64,000 nucleotides of DNA from JANRKB01 sp033763695. GTDB lineage: Bacteria; Planctomycetota; Phycisphaerae; Phycisphaerales; UBA1924. The notes beneath the pieces are model-generated. The model saw only the letters and a program-made list of their open reading frames with translations, was not told where the DNA came from and did no database searches. The DNA lies in contig JANRKB010000043.1 in NCBI GenBank assembly GCA_033763695.1, forward strand, positions 1 to 64,000. The letters are read 5' to 3'. A program made the translations under genes and the position numbers. The first letter of the stretch is position 1. Every line of letters begins with the position of its first letter. Below, in pieces: positions 1 through 7,864 of the stretch.

Positions 1-967
1 CCGACTTCTTGGCGGCGCTGGTGCTGATGGGCTCACCGAGCGTGCCGCGGGTCGTGTGCTTGACGATCGAGATCTCGTCGGTGTCGGCTTCCAGGTGCGG
101 CCCGCCGTCGAACGGGTCGATGAAGTCGCGATACGCGAAGCCGAGTTTCTCAAGCATGCGGCGTGCCGGAACGGTCTCCGGCCCGACCTGCCCCACCACC
201 GAGCGGGCCTCGGGGGGCAGCAGCGTGAGGTAGATCTCCTCGCGCGGCAGCAGGCTGGTCATGAACTCGCGCGAGTACTGACAGAAACGATCGGCCTCGG
301 TGTAGGTGAGGTTGATGAAGCGACGGCCAAGGTACTCCCACAGCAGGTTCTGGCCGTCGGGCGTGATCGGGGCCATCATCTCCGCGATCACGCGATCGGC
401 GAAGAACGTGCGATGCAGCGCCATGAAGTGGAAGCGGATCAGGCTGAGCATCTTGCCCAGGCCCTGCTTGTGCCCGCGGAACGACGGCTGCAGGATGAGC
501 CCGCCGATCTCGGTCGGGCCGCTTTCGTCCAGATACAACTGGGCGACGGTGTGCTTGGTGCCCGTCTGCAGACTGCTGGAGAAGAACTCCTTGGTCGTGA
601 GTTTGAATGAGACGTTGGGGTTGCCCGGGCCGCCCATGTGCGCGAGCACCTGCGATGTGCCGAGCACGCTGCCCGACTCGGTGTCTTCGATCACGAACAT
701 GAAGAGGTCAGACTTCTGCACCGACTGACCAAGCCCCACCATGCTCGGGGGCAGGCGCTTCGTGCTGGCGGCATAGGCCACTGGCATCGCCGGCTCGTGG
801 ATGATGCCGTGGGCCTTGGCCCCGGCCTTGGAGAAGCACTCGCGGCTGTGCATCACCTTGCCGGCGATGATGTCGCGATCGGCGGGGAGGTTGATGAAGT
901 GCACCATCTTCGCGAGCTTGAACAGCGTCGCGACGTCTTCGGATTTGGCTCGGCGGATGAGGAACAC
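1..967 (-). CDS. astA: Arginine N-succinyltransferase, partial (C-terminus beyond the left edge)
   Basis: This would transfer succinyl from succinyl-CoA to L-arginine, the first step of the arginine succinyltransferase (AST) catabolic pathway in the cytoplasm. The 322 codons seen match the AstA family along their length. The N-terminus reads FLIRRAKSEDVATLFKLAK, and the C-terminal part has VIAEMMAPI, LWEYLGRRF, VGQVGPETVPARRMLEKLGF and DPFDGGPHLEAD. Family members are about 340 residues, so only some 20 residues should be missing. The GTG start at 967 is chosen because GGGAGG lies 7 nt upstream and the N-terminus then matches the family. An in-frame GTG further upstream is possible. No other AST gene is visible; partners could lie left of the window. 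Confidence 0.9.
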   Translation of the reverse strand, partial: MFLIRRAKSEDVATLFKLAKMVHFINLPADRDIIAGKVMHSRECFSKAGAKAHGIIHEPAMPVAYAASTKRLPPSMVGLGQSVQKSDLFMFVIEDTESGSVLGTSQVLAHMGGPGNPNVSFKLTTKEFFSSSLQTGTKHTVAQLYLDESGPTEIGGLILQPSFRGHKQGLGKMLSLIRFHFMALHRTFFADRVIAEMMAPITPDGQNLLWEYLGRRFINLTYTEADRFCQYSREFMTSLLPREEIYLTLLPPEARSVVGQVGPETVPARRMLEKLGFAYRDFIDPFDGGPHLEADTDEISIVKHTTRGTLGEPISTSAAKKS

Positions 968-1223
968 AGCAAGGCCTCCCAAATGCCGCGGCACGGCGGC
1001 CTGGCACGCGCCCAGTGCGCGCACTGACAACCCCCGCTCGACCCCCTCGCTTCCAAGAAACGATAGGGAAGAACCGTATGTTTATCGGCTCTTCCATGCA
1101 TCGCCAACAGCCCGCCAAAGCCGATCATTCATGCTTTGTATGGACAAAAAACGTTCTTGTTTTGGATTTTGATCGCATTGCACGCGTGCGAGGCCCCTTC
1201 TCGCAGTTCGGTAGGATGAGCCG
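968..1223. promoter_or_regulatory. Divergent astA/pgpA intergenic region with an AT-rich tract
   Basis: This 256-bp divergent spacer must hold the start signals of both genes. About 1125-1180 is clearly AT-richer than its surroundings (runs such as gacaaaaaac and gttttggattttg). A perfect 10-bp palindrome, GCACGCGTGC, lies at 1180-1189. I could not assign convincing -35/-10 pairs, so the promoter call rests on position and composition only. Confidence 0.35.
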
Positions 1224-1724
1224 GTGAAGAAGCCGCTTGTGATCACGACCTTTGGCCTCGGCCATCTGCGACCCGCCCCCGGGACGTGGGGCTCTCTGCC
1301 TCCCGTTGGTCTGGCCGCGGCCCTCATCTGGTCCGGTCATGGCCCCGCAGAGTCGTGGTGGCTGTACCACGGCCTGCTGCTTGGCGTGCTGGTGTTTTTC
1401 TCGTTCGCGTGCCTTCTGCAAGGAGACGCGGCAGAGGTGGCGTTTGGACGCAAGGACCCCTCGCAGGCGGTGGCGGATGAGACGGCGGCCCAGTGCATGC
1501 CGCTGATGTTCCTGCCCAGTGCCGCGCTGGCGAGCAACGCAAGCATCGCGCTGACGCTCGCGCTGGCGTTCGTGGCGTTCCGCGTCATGGACATCATCAA
1601 GCCGTGGCCGGCGCGGCAGCTTCAGAAGGTGCCGGGCGGACTGGGCATCCTCATCGACGACCTCTTCGCCGGGGCGTACGCATGGCTGATCGTGCAAGGT
1701 GCGGCGCTGCTCGCGGGGCACTGA
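1224..1724 (+). CDS. pgpA: Phosphatidylglycerophosphatase A
   Basis: It dephosphorylates phosphatidylglycerol phosphate to phosphatidylglycerol at the inner membrane. The 166-residue protein has the PgpA landmarks in order: GLGHLRPAPGTWGSLP near the N-terminus, a hydrophobic helix, PSQAVADE in the middle, and VMDIIKPWPARQLQ followed by VPGGLGILIDDLFAG near the end, then a last membrane helix. Length is normal for the family. The start is GTG, preceded by a weak purine stretch (GGATGAG). It diverges from astA and converges on cysK with only 7 bp between the stops. Confidence 0.93.
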   Translation: MKKPLVITTFGLGHLRPAPGTWGSLPPVGLAAALIWSGHGPAESWWLYHGLLLGVLVFFSFACLLQGDAAEVAFGRKDPSQAVADETAAQCMPLMFLPSAALASNASIALTLALAFVAFRVMDIIKPWPARQLQKVPGGLGILIDDLFAGAYAWLIVQGAALLAGH

Positions 1725-1731
1725 TCGCGGA

Positions 1732-2652
1732 TCACTGTCCCGGGAAGAGCCCTTCGATCGACAGATAGCGTTCGCCGGTGTCGTAGTTGAAGCCCAGCAC
1801 GCGCTTGGGCGAAGACTCTTTCGCCAGCGTCTGCGCGATGGCCGCGAGCGTCGCGCCGCTGGAGATGCCGATGAACGCGCCTTCTTCCTTGGCGGAGCGG
1901 CGTGCGAAGTCCTTGGCCTGATCGTCGGTCACCTGCACGATGCCATCGAGGAGGGAGCGATCGAGGATCGACGGCACGAAACCCGCGCCGATGCCCTGAA
2001 TGCCGTGCGGCGTGTGCGTGCCGCCGCTGAGGACGGGCGACTTGCTGGGCTCGACGGCGATCACGCGCAGCTTGGGCCAATGCTGCTTGAGCACCTTGGC
2101 GCAGCCGGTGATGTGCCCGCCCGTGCCGACGCCGGTGATGATGTAGTCGAGCCCCTCGGGGAAGTCGCGCAGGATCTCCTGTGCCGTGGTGCGCTCGTGC
2201 ACCGCGACGTTCGCGGCGTTGTCAAACTGCATCGGCATCCACGCAGGCGGACGGCTCGCGACCAGTTCCTGCGCCTTGGCGATTGCGCCCTTCATGCCTT
2301 GTTCACGCGGCGTCAGCACGAGTTCCGCGCCGTAGGCACGCATGATGGCGCGGCGTTCGATGCTCATCGACTCGGGCATGACGAGCACGAGGCGATAGCC
2401 CTTGACGGCGGCGACCATCGCGAGGCCGACGCCGGTGTTGCCGCTGGTGGGCTCGATGATCGTGGTGCCGGGCTTGAGCACGCCGCGTGCTTCGGCGTCC
2501 TGAACCATCGCGAGGGCGATGCGGTCCTTGATGCTGCCGCCGGGGTTGGCGCGTTCGAGCTTGATCCAGACGTCATGTCCGCCGGAGAAGAGGCGGTGGA
2601 TCTTGACGTGTGGGGTGTTGCCGATGGTGTCGAGAATCGTGTTGGCGCGCAT
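1732..2652 (-). CDS. cysK: Cysteine synthase A (O-acetylserine sulfhydrylase)
   Basis: A PLP enzyme making L-cysteine from O-acetylserine and sulfide. The 306 residues contain NPGGSIKDRIA (PLP lysine), PTSGNTGVGLA, the GVGTGGHITG phosphate loop and a late GISSGAT motif, all typical of CysK. The ATG at 2652 is preferred: the family N-terminus (RANTILDTIGNTP) begins there and AAGGAC lies upstream. The open frame continues upstream only because an octamer repeat array has no stop codons; a start at 2841 would add about 63 repeat-derived residues and should be rejected. It is the second gene after cysE, completing the serine-to-cysteine route. Confidence 0.95.
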   Translation of the reverse strand: MRANTILDTIGNTPHVKIHRLFSGGHDVWIKLERANPGGSIKDRIALAMVQDAEARGVLKPGTTIIEPTSGNTGVGLAMVAAVKGYRLVLVMPESMSIERRAIMRAYGAELVLTPREQGMKGAIAKAQELVASRPPAWMPMQFDNAANVAVHERTTAQEILRDFPEGLDYIITGVGTGGHITGCAKVLKQHWPKLRVIAVEPSKSPVLSGGTHTPHGIQGIGAGFVPSILDRSLLDGIVQVTDDQAKDFARRSAKEEGAFIGISSGATLAAIAQTLAKESSPKRVLGFNYDTGERYLSIEGLFPGQ

Positions 2653-2693
2653 GGGGAAGTCCTTGGTGATTGGTTCGATGGCGGAAATGGAAC

Positions 2694-2821
2694 TTGGCGA
2701 AGTGGCGAAGTGGCGATGTGGCGATGTGGCGATGTGGCGATGTGGCGATGTGGCGATGTGGCGATGTGGCGATGTGGCGATGTGGCGATGTGGCGATGTG
2801 GCGATGTGGCGATGTGGCGAT
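2694..2821 (+). repeat. Tandem octamer array: 14 exact GTGGCGAT units plus 2 variants
   Basis: Positions 2710-2821 are 14 uninterrupted copies of GTGGCGAT. They are preceded by two degenerate units, GTGGCGAA (2702-2709) and TTGGCGAA (2694-2701). The unit has no stop codon in any of the six frames, so ORF finders run through it. It lies in the cysE-cysK spacer, 42 bp before the cysK start. Exact copies suggest recent slippage expansion. Confidence 0.97.
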
Positions 2822-2885
2822 GTGCGACGGATCGTCGTCACCCTCTTGAATGGCTGGTCAACATAGATCGCGGGTTCTCTTCATC

Positions 2886-2924
2886 ACTTTGCCACTCCGT
2901 CACTTTGCCATTCTGCCACTTCTC
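2886..2924 (-). repeat. Inverted, diverged octamer arm next to the cysE stop
   Basis: Read on the minus strand, the sequence just after the cysE stop runs as 8-bp units of the form AAGTGGCA, GAATGGCA, AAGTGACG, GAGTGGCA, AAGTGA. This is the same family as the exact array at 2694-2821 but in opposite orientation, with about 64 bp between them. The pair could form an imperfect hairpin. The arm touches the cysE stop codon. Confidence 0.8.
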
Positions 2925-3744
2925 AGATGATGTACTCGTCGCCCGCGACCAGATCCGACGGCGCATCGGGCTTGCGCATCAGCACTGAGCCCGGCGGCAC
3001 GCTGCGCGTGAGCCAGACATTGCCGCCGATGACGCTGCCGCGACCGATCACGGTGTTGCCGCCGAGGATCGTCGCGTTGGCATAGATCGTGACGTCGTCC
3101 TCGATGGTGGGATGCCGCTTGGTCTGGGCCAGCCCCTTGCGCACGCTGAGCGCGCCGAGGGTGACGCCCTGATAGATCGTGACACGATTGCCGATGATGG
3201 TCGTTTCGCCGATCACCACGCCGGTCGCGTGATCGATGCAGAACTCGTCGCCGATCGTCGCGCCGGGATGAATGTCGACGCCGGTCTGCGAATGGGCGTA
3301 CTCGCTGATCACACGCGGCAGGATCCGCACGCCCGAACGAAGCATGTGATGCGCCACGCGATGCAGCACGATCGCGGCATAGCCCGGATAAGCCATGATC
3401 ACCTCGTCGAGGTGGCTGGCGGCCGGATCGCGCTCGAGCATCGCGCGAGCATCGGCGTAGAGACGTTCGGCCAGCGCGGGCAGATGCGCGATCAGATCCT
3501 CTGGCCAGCGCTGCGGCTCAGCGATGCGCAGGCCCTCGGCCATCCGGCGTGCTTCGAGGCGCACTCGCTCAAGGTGCGAGAGTTCGAGTGCGGCACCGGC
3601 GCGAAAGTGCGGGAAGAGCGCGGCACGCAGGGCGTCCACGAAGCCGCACGCGTCGCAGAGCGTCGCGCCGCCCCACGCCAGCCGCGTCTGATGGGCGGCG
3701 AGCGCATCGCGTGCTGCCGAAATGTCGTTCCCTGGCGTCGTCAT
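2923..3744 (-). CDS. cysE: Serine O-acetyltransferase
   Basis: It acetylates L-serine with acetyl-CoA, the committed step to cysteine. The 273-residue protein has a helical N-terminal half and a C-terminal left-handed beta-helix of hexapeptide repeats. Family motifs are IHPGATIG, FCIDHATGVVIGETTIIGN, TIYQGVTLGA, KRHPTIED and GSVIGGNVWL. The ATG at 3744 has GAGAGAC upstream; a longer frame to 3789 lacks support. It is the first gene of a two-gene operon with cysK. The 270-bp spacer between them is filled with octamer repeats. Confidence 0.93.
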   Translation of the reverse strand: MTTPGNDISAARDALAAHQTRLAWGGATLCDACGFVDALRAALFPHFRAGAALELSHLERVRLEARRMAEGLRIAEPQRWPEDLIAHLPALAERLYADARAMLERDPAASHLDEVIMAYPGYAAIVLHRVAHHMLRSGVRILPRVISEYAHSQTGVDIHPGATIGDEFCIDHATGVVIGETTIIGNRVTIYQGVTLGALSVRKGLAQTKRHPTIEDDVTIYANATILGGNTVIGRGSVIGGNVWLTRSVPPGSVLMRKPDAPSDLVAGDEYII

Positions 3745-4078
3745 GAAGTCTCTCGCATCGGACGAGTGCGTGCCTTGTGATGCCGCCACTGAAGACGCGG
3801 CACGCCAACACGATACAGGAATGCGGGCGGGGAATGCTGGTCAACTCGAGGCGGCACGATCGGGCAGGAGGCCCAGGCCTCGGAAGATCAACCGCGACAA
3901 CAACACGCCGCCCGACGCGAAACGCGCGGCAGGGTCGACTGTGTTGCGGGGATCTTGACCAGCATGTCATGAGTGTTCTGCGCGCTGGTGGCAAAGTCAA
4001 GCACGGCGGACCCCCTGCGGTGGAGTATCATCGCGCCCGAGACTCGCCCTTGCCCTTTCACCACGCGTGACACTCGCC
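3745..4078. other. Divergent spacer without a recognisable gene
   Basis: This is 334 bp between cysE (minus) and the class V aminotransferase gene (plus). Both promoters should lie here. Short frames exist but match nothing I know and look like GC-rich noise. No clear terminator, riboswitch or repeat was seen. Confidence 0.5.
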
Positions 4079-5386
4079 ATGATGCAAGCCGCCGACAACC
4101 AACCTGCGATGAAGACCCTCCCGACACGCGGTGCGTTGGCGTCGCATTGGCCGCTGGATCCCAGCGTCGTGTTCGTGAATCATGGCTCATTCGGCGCGTG
4201 CCCGCGCGAGGTGCTCACCGCGCAGGCGCGGCTGCGCGAACGCATGGAAGCCGAACCGGTCCGCTTCATGATCGAGACATACCCGGGACTGATGGACGAT
4301 GCCCGCGGCGCGATCGGTCACTTCGCCCACGCCGACCCCGTCGATATCGTGCCCGTCCCCAACGCGACCCACGGCGTCGCGACCGCCTTCGCCAATCAAT
4401 CGTTCGCAGCGGGCGATGAGATCCTCGTCGGCAGCCATGAATATCCCGCGTGCATCAACGGCGTGCGACATATCGCACGGCGCACTGGTGCACAAGTCGT
4501 CATGGTTGACGTGCCGTTCCCGGTTCGCGATCCGGGCGAGGTGGTCCGCGCGTTTGAGGCGAAACTGACGGAGCGCACCAAGGCCGCGCTCGTCAGCCAT
4601 GTGACGAGTTCGACCGGAATCATCCTGCCGGTGCGCGAGATCGTGCGCGTGCTGGAGCCGCGCGGCGTACGCGTGGTGATCGACGGCGCGCACGCGATCG
4701 GCATGCTGCCCGATCTTCACATCGCCGCGATCAATGCCTCGTACTACACCGCCAACTGCCACAAGTGGGTTTGTTCGCCCAAGGGCTCGGCGTTTCTGTG
4801 GGTGCGGCCGGATCGGCAGAAGAACTTCCGCCCGATCGTGCTGAGCAACAGCGCCGAGTCGCCGCGTCCGGGCCGCAAGCACATGCTCACGGAGTTTGAC
4901 TATGTGGGCACCAACGACATGAGCGCGTTCATGTCAATCCCCGAGGCGATGCTGAGCATGAATGCGATGGTGCCGGGCGGCTGGCCCGAGGTCATGCGTC
5001 GCAACCACGAGCTTGCGCTGCGCGGGCGGGATGTGATCTGTCGCGTGCTTGAGGTCGAAGCGCCCGCGCCGGATGCGATGCTCGGCTCGCTTTCGACGAT
5101 CTTGCTGCCGCCGCATGAGCCCGAGCGGCACGCGCGTCTGATGAAGCGTCCGAGCTTGTATCACGACGCGATGCAGGACGAGCTGATCCGGCGGTACGCG
5201 ATCCAGATGCCGTTGTGGTTTGTGCCCGGCTGGACGCCCGATTCGGCGGCGACGACGTTCTCGGGACGTACGACGCACTGGGGACGCACGCTGCGGATCA
5301 GTGCGCAGCTCTACAACAGCATCGAGCAGTATGAGTACGTCGCGCACGCCGTGAAGGCGGAACTGGAACGCGAACGAACGCTTTAG
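4079..5386 (+). CDS. PLP-dependent aminotransferase class V (isopenicillin-N epimerase-like)
   Basis: A fold-type I PLP enzyme of the class V / isopenicillin-N epimerase-like group, about 435 residues. Visible marks are FVNHGSFGACP near the N-terminus, an active-site region VVIDGAHAIGMLP (PLP-ring aspartate), and YYTANCHKWVCSPKGSAFLW, where the lysine of CHKW is the Schiff-base residue. The substrate cannot be read from sequence; homologues include cysteine desulfurase-like and epimerase-like enzymes. The start is uncertain: GTG 4067, ATG 4079, ATG 4082 or ATG 4109 are all in frame and none has a strong ribosome binding site. It converges on the MBL-fold gene with 3 bp between. Confidence 0.85.
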   Translation: MMQAADNQPAMKTLPTRGALASHWPLDPSVVFVNHGSFGACPREVLTAQARLRERMEAEPVRFMIETYPGLMDDARGAIGHFAHADPVDIVPVPNATHGVATAFANQSFAAGDEILVGSHEYPACINGVRHIARRTGAQVVMVDVPFPVRDPGEVVRAFEAKLTERTKAALVSHVTSSTGIILPVREIVRVLEPRGVRVVIDGAHAIGMLPDLHIAAINASYYTANCHKWVCSPKGSAFLWVRPDRQKNFRPIVLSNSAESPRPGRKHMLTEFDYVGTNDMSAFMSIPEAMLSMNAMVPGGWPEVMRRNHELALRGRDVICRVLEVEAPAPDAMLGSLSTILLPPHEPERHARLMKRPSLYHDAMQDELIRRYAIQMPLWFVPGWTPDSAATTFSGRTTHWGRTLRISAQLYNSIEQYEYVAHAVKAELERERTL

Positions 5387-5389
5387 GCG

Positions 5390-6040
5390 TCACACCGCGC
5401 GCACGAACGGGTTGGAGCGCATCTCGTCGCCGATGGTGCTGGTCGGCCCGTGCCCCGGATAGAACACCGTCTCGGGCGGCAGCGTGTACAACTGCTCGCG
5501 GATGCTGCGTTCGAGCGTGCGCATGCTGCAGCCGGGGAAGTCGGTGCGGCCCACGGAACCGGCGAAGAGTGCGTCGCCGCTGATCGCGATCGGCTCAGCC
5601 TGCGAGCACAGCGCGATGCTGCCGGGCGAGTGACCGGGGACGTGGCGCACCTGCCATTCGCGGCCCGCGAGCAAGAGCCGCTCGCCATGCTGCAGCAGGC
5701 GATCAGGCCCGGGCGCGGTGACGGGCACGCCACTGAAGACACTCAGATTCAACTCGCTGTCGGCGAGCCAGTCGCGCTCGGCCTGATGGATCCAGACAGG
5801 CAAAGGCTTGAACTGACGCACCAGTTCCGTCACGCCAGCGATGTGATCAACGTGGGCGTGTGTGAGGATGATCGCGCGCGGTACGAGGCCAAGCTCACGG
5901 ATGCGGCGTGCGATCGGCGCGGGGCCGAAACTGGCGTCGATGATCCAGCAGTCCGTCGAGCCATCGGTCCACAGCAGCGTGCAGTTGGTCTGATACGGCC
6001 CGAGTGTGAACACTTCCAGATTGAGCGCGGCAGGCTTCAT
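5390..6040 (-). CDS. MBL-fold metallohydrolase (glyoxalase II-like)
   Basis: A 216-residue metallo-beta-lactamase-fold hydrolase. The zinc motif THAHVDH is followed by HVPGHSPGS, SGDALFAGSVGRTDFPG and the late YPGHGPTSTIGDE, the pattern of the small glyoxalase II-like group (YcbL type). These usually hydrolyse thioesters such as S-lactoylglutathione, though the substrate here is unproven. ATG at 6040 with GGATTGA upstream. It follows lspA by 50 bp on the same strand and is probably the last gene of a dksA-like/lspA/MBL operon. Confidence 0.88.
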   Translation of the reverse strand: MKPAALNLEVFTLGPYQTNCTLLWTDGSTDCWIIDASFGPAPIARRIRELGLVPRAIILTHAHVDHIAGVTELVRQFKPLPVWIHQAERDWLADSELNLSVFSGVPVTAPGPDRLLQHGERLLLAGREWQVRHVPGHSPGSIALCSQAEPIAISGDALFAGSVGRTDFPGCSMRTLERSIREQLYTLPPETVFYPGHGPTSTIGDEMRSNPFVRAV

Positions 6041-6090
6041 GATTCAATCCGCTTCATGACTCAAGACCTTGGTGGGCCGTGCCAGTCGGC

Positions 6091-6777
6091 TCAGTTGCCC
6101 GGCGTGGTCGCGCCGGGGGATGCATGCTGCCGCGGGGCTCGCCAAGCGAAGAACAGAAGCATCAGGATGCCGATGAGCAGGTACAAGTCGGCGACGTTGG
6201 AGACATAGGCCCAGACCTCGCGGCCGCTCCACGGCGTGGTGATGCCGAAGGGCCACTTCACGCCCGGCAGCGGATGGATGAAGTCGCGGACGCAGCCGTA
6301 GAAGAGGCGGTCGTAGAGATTGCCAAGTCCGCCGCCGAGCAGGAGGCCGAGTGCGGCATGCGCGGCGTGCTCGCTCTTGCGGGTCCACTTGCCGAAGACC
6401 CACAGGCCGAAGAACACGGCGGCGACGGTGACGCCAATGAAGAAGGTGCGCTTGCCGGCGCCGATGCCAAAGACCGCGCCGGGGTTGAGCACGAGCGTGA
6501 ACTCGAGCAGGTTGGGCACCACGACCATCGGCTCGTGGATCGGGATGATGCCGCGGAGGTTGGTGATGGCTTCTTCACGCGTGAAGCGGATCGGAAAGCC
6601 GGCGACGTGATCAAACGCCGCGTACTTGCTCCACAGATCCGTCGCGATCGCGAACGCGGTGACGCCGATGAGCACGCACCACGACTTGAGATCACGCCAC
6701 GGCGAAACAACGCGCCCGAGGGAGGTCGCGTCGGATGGAGTGTTCGTGTCGTTCAACAGCGGTGCCTCGCTCGTCAC
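6091..6777 (-). CDS. lspA: Lipoprotein signal peptidase (signal peptidase II)
   Basis: It cleaves signal peptides of prolipoproteins in the inner membrane. The 228 residues are longer than the usual ~160, owing to an N-terminal tail of about 30 residues and an enlarged loop after TM1. The catalytic regions are intact: TDLWSKYAAF in TM1, LVLNPGAVFGI, GGGLGNLYDRLFYGCVRDFI (first catalytic Asp) and YVSNVADLYLLIG (second catalytic Asp). Start is GTG at 6777. It sits 33 bp after the DksA-like gene, an adjacency also known from other bacteria. Confidence 0.93.
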   Translation of the reverse strand: MTSEAPLLNDTNTPSDATSLGRVVSPWRDLKSWCVLIGVTAFAIATDLWSKYAAFDHVAGFPIRFTREEAITNLRGIIPIHEPMVVVPNLLEFTLVLNPGAVFGIGAGKRTFFIGVTVAAVFFGLWVFGKWTRKSEHAAHAALGLLLGGGLGNLYDRLFYGCVRDFIHPLPGVKWPFGITTPWSGREVWAYVSNVADLYLLIGILMLLFFAWRAPRQHASPGATTPGN

Positions 6778-6810
6778 GGATGCAGGAGAGAACGCGAATC
6801 AGACCCCGCA

Positions 6811-7713
6811 TCAGACCCGCGTCATGGAGCGGCGCTCGAGCAGGCGGGCGGCCTCGATCGAGTGGCGGGCCCAGGGCAGTTCTTCAAGGCGTTCGACCTT
6901 GATCGGCTTGCCGGTCAGTTCGCAGATGCCGTACGTGCCGTCGTTGATGCGCTTGAGCGCGTCATCGATCTCGCGGATGAGTTTGCGATCGGCGGCGGCG
7001 AGGTCGAGCGAGAGCGACTGGTCGTAGGTGTCGCTGCCCTGCTCGGCGATGTGCTGAGGAAGGTTGCTCAATGAGCCGCTGTTGCCCTTGAGCGCCTCAG
7101 ACTCCATCGTCGTCACGTCGCCGAAGAGCTCGGCCCGCTTGCGGATGAGGATCTGGCGGAAGCGCTCAAGATCCTTCTTGCCAAAGGGCGACTTGGCCTT
7201 GTGATTCGACTCAGGCTCAGGCTCGGGCCCCTGGGCGCCAAGCGGACGGACCGCGCTGGCGTTGGGGCCGCTGGGGATCAGCGGCTTGCGCACCGCGCCG
7301 GAACCAAGCAACTGGCCCGCGAGATGGGCGATGTTGGACGTCGTGGGCGTCTTGGTCTTGGCCTTCTTGACCGGCTTGGGCGTCACAATTGTGATGCCCT
7401 TGCGGACTGGCTTCTTCGGATCCACTGCCTCAGCGACCGGTGCGGCGGGCTTGGCCGTCTTGGCCGCGGCGCCCTTGGTCTGTGCGGGCTTGCTCGGCGC
7501 GGGCTTGGCGGCGGCAGCCTTGCCAGCAACCGGCTTGGCAGGCGCGACCTTCGCGGCAACCGGCTTGGCGGTCGCGACCTTTGCACCCTTGGCGGCAGGA
7601 ACGGGCTTGGCAGCTGGCTTGGCGGCGACCTTGGCCGGAGCCTTCGCGGGCTTGGAGGCGGCCTTCGCGACGGGCTTGGCGGTTTTCGAGGTTGGTTTGG
7701 TCTTCTTGGCCAC
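6811..7713 (-). CDS. DksA/TraR-like protein with a histone H1-like Lys/Ala/Pro tail
   Basis: A 300-residue protein. Residues 1-125 are almost only Lys, Ala, Pro and Val in repeats of the AAKPVAAK kind, resembling histone H1-like C-terminal tails. Residues 175-300 form a DksA/TraR-type region: a coiled-coil segment (KDLERFRQILIRKRAELF), then DRKLIREIDDALKRINDGTYGIC and the zinc-finger position. Only one of the four zinc cysteines remains (C264); the others are T267, S285 and A288, as in the metal-free YteA-like subgroup. It may act on RNA polymerase or bind DNA through the tail; this is inference. The start is GTG 7713, with an in-frame GTG at 7719 as the alternative. Confidence 0.82.
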   Translation of the reverse strand: MAKKTKPTSKTAKPVAKAASKPAKAPAKVAAKPAAKPVPAAKGAKVATAKPVAAKVAPAKPVAGKAAAAKPAPSKPAQTKGAAAKTAKPAAPVAEAVDPKKPVRKGITIVTPKPVKKAKTKTPTTSNIAHLAGQLLGSGAVRKPLIPSGPNASAVRPLGAQGPEPEPESNHKAKSPFGKKDLERFRQILIRKRAELFGDVTTMESEALKGNSGSLSNLPQHIAEQGSDTYDQSLSLDLAAADRKLIREIDDALKRINDGTYGICELTGKPIKVERLEELPWARHSIEAARLLERRSMTRV

Positions 7714-7864
7714 ATTCACCCCGAGGATCAGCGATCGACCCGGACGGATGACGCCATGCGGACACACCGCCGGCTGAGGGTCCAAGGGTAGGGGCCATCG
7801 TCCGGACGGTCAAAAACTTGAATTCTGGCGTCTTCTTCTCGCGGGCCGAGCCGCGACCCTGCGT

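Noticed and set aside
2653..2841. Long N-terminal extension of CysK
   Set aside because: It is a translation of the octamer array; the family N-terminus and ribosome site place the start at 2652.
2694..2924. CRISPR array
   Set aside because: The units are 8 bp with no spacers, and no cas genes are near.
1699..2988. 429-residue plus-strand frame across cysK and the array
   Set aside because: A shadow of cysK that runs into the stop-free octamer array.
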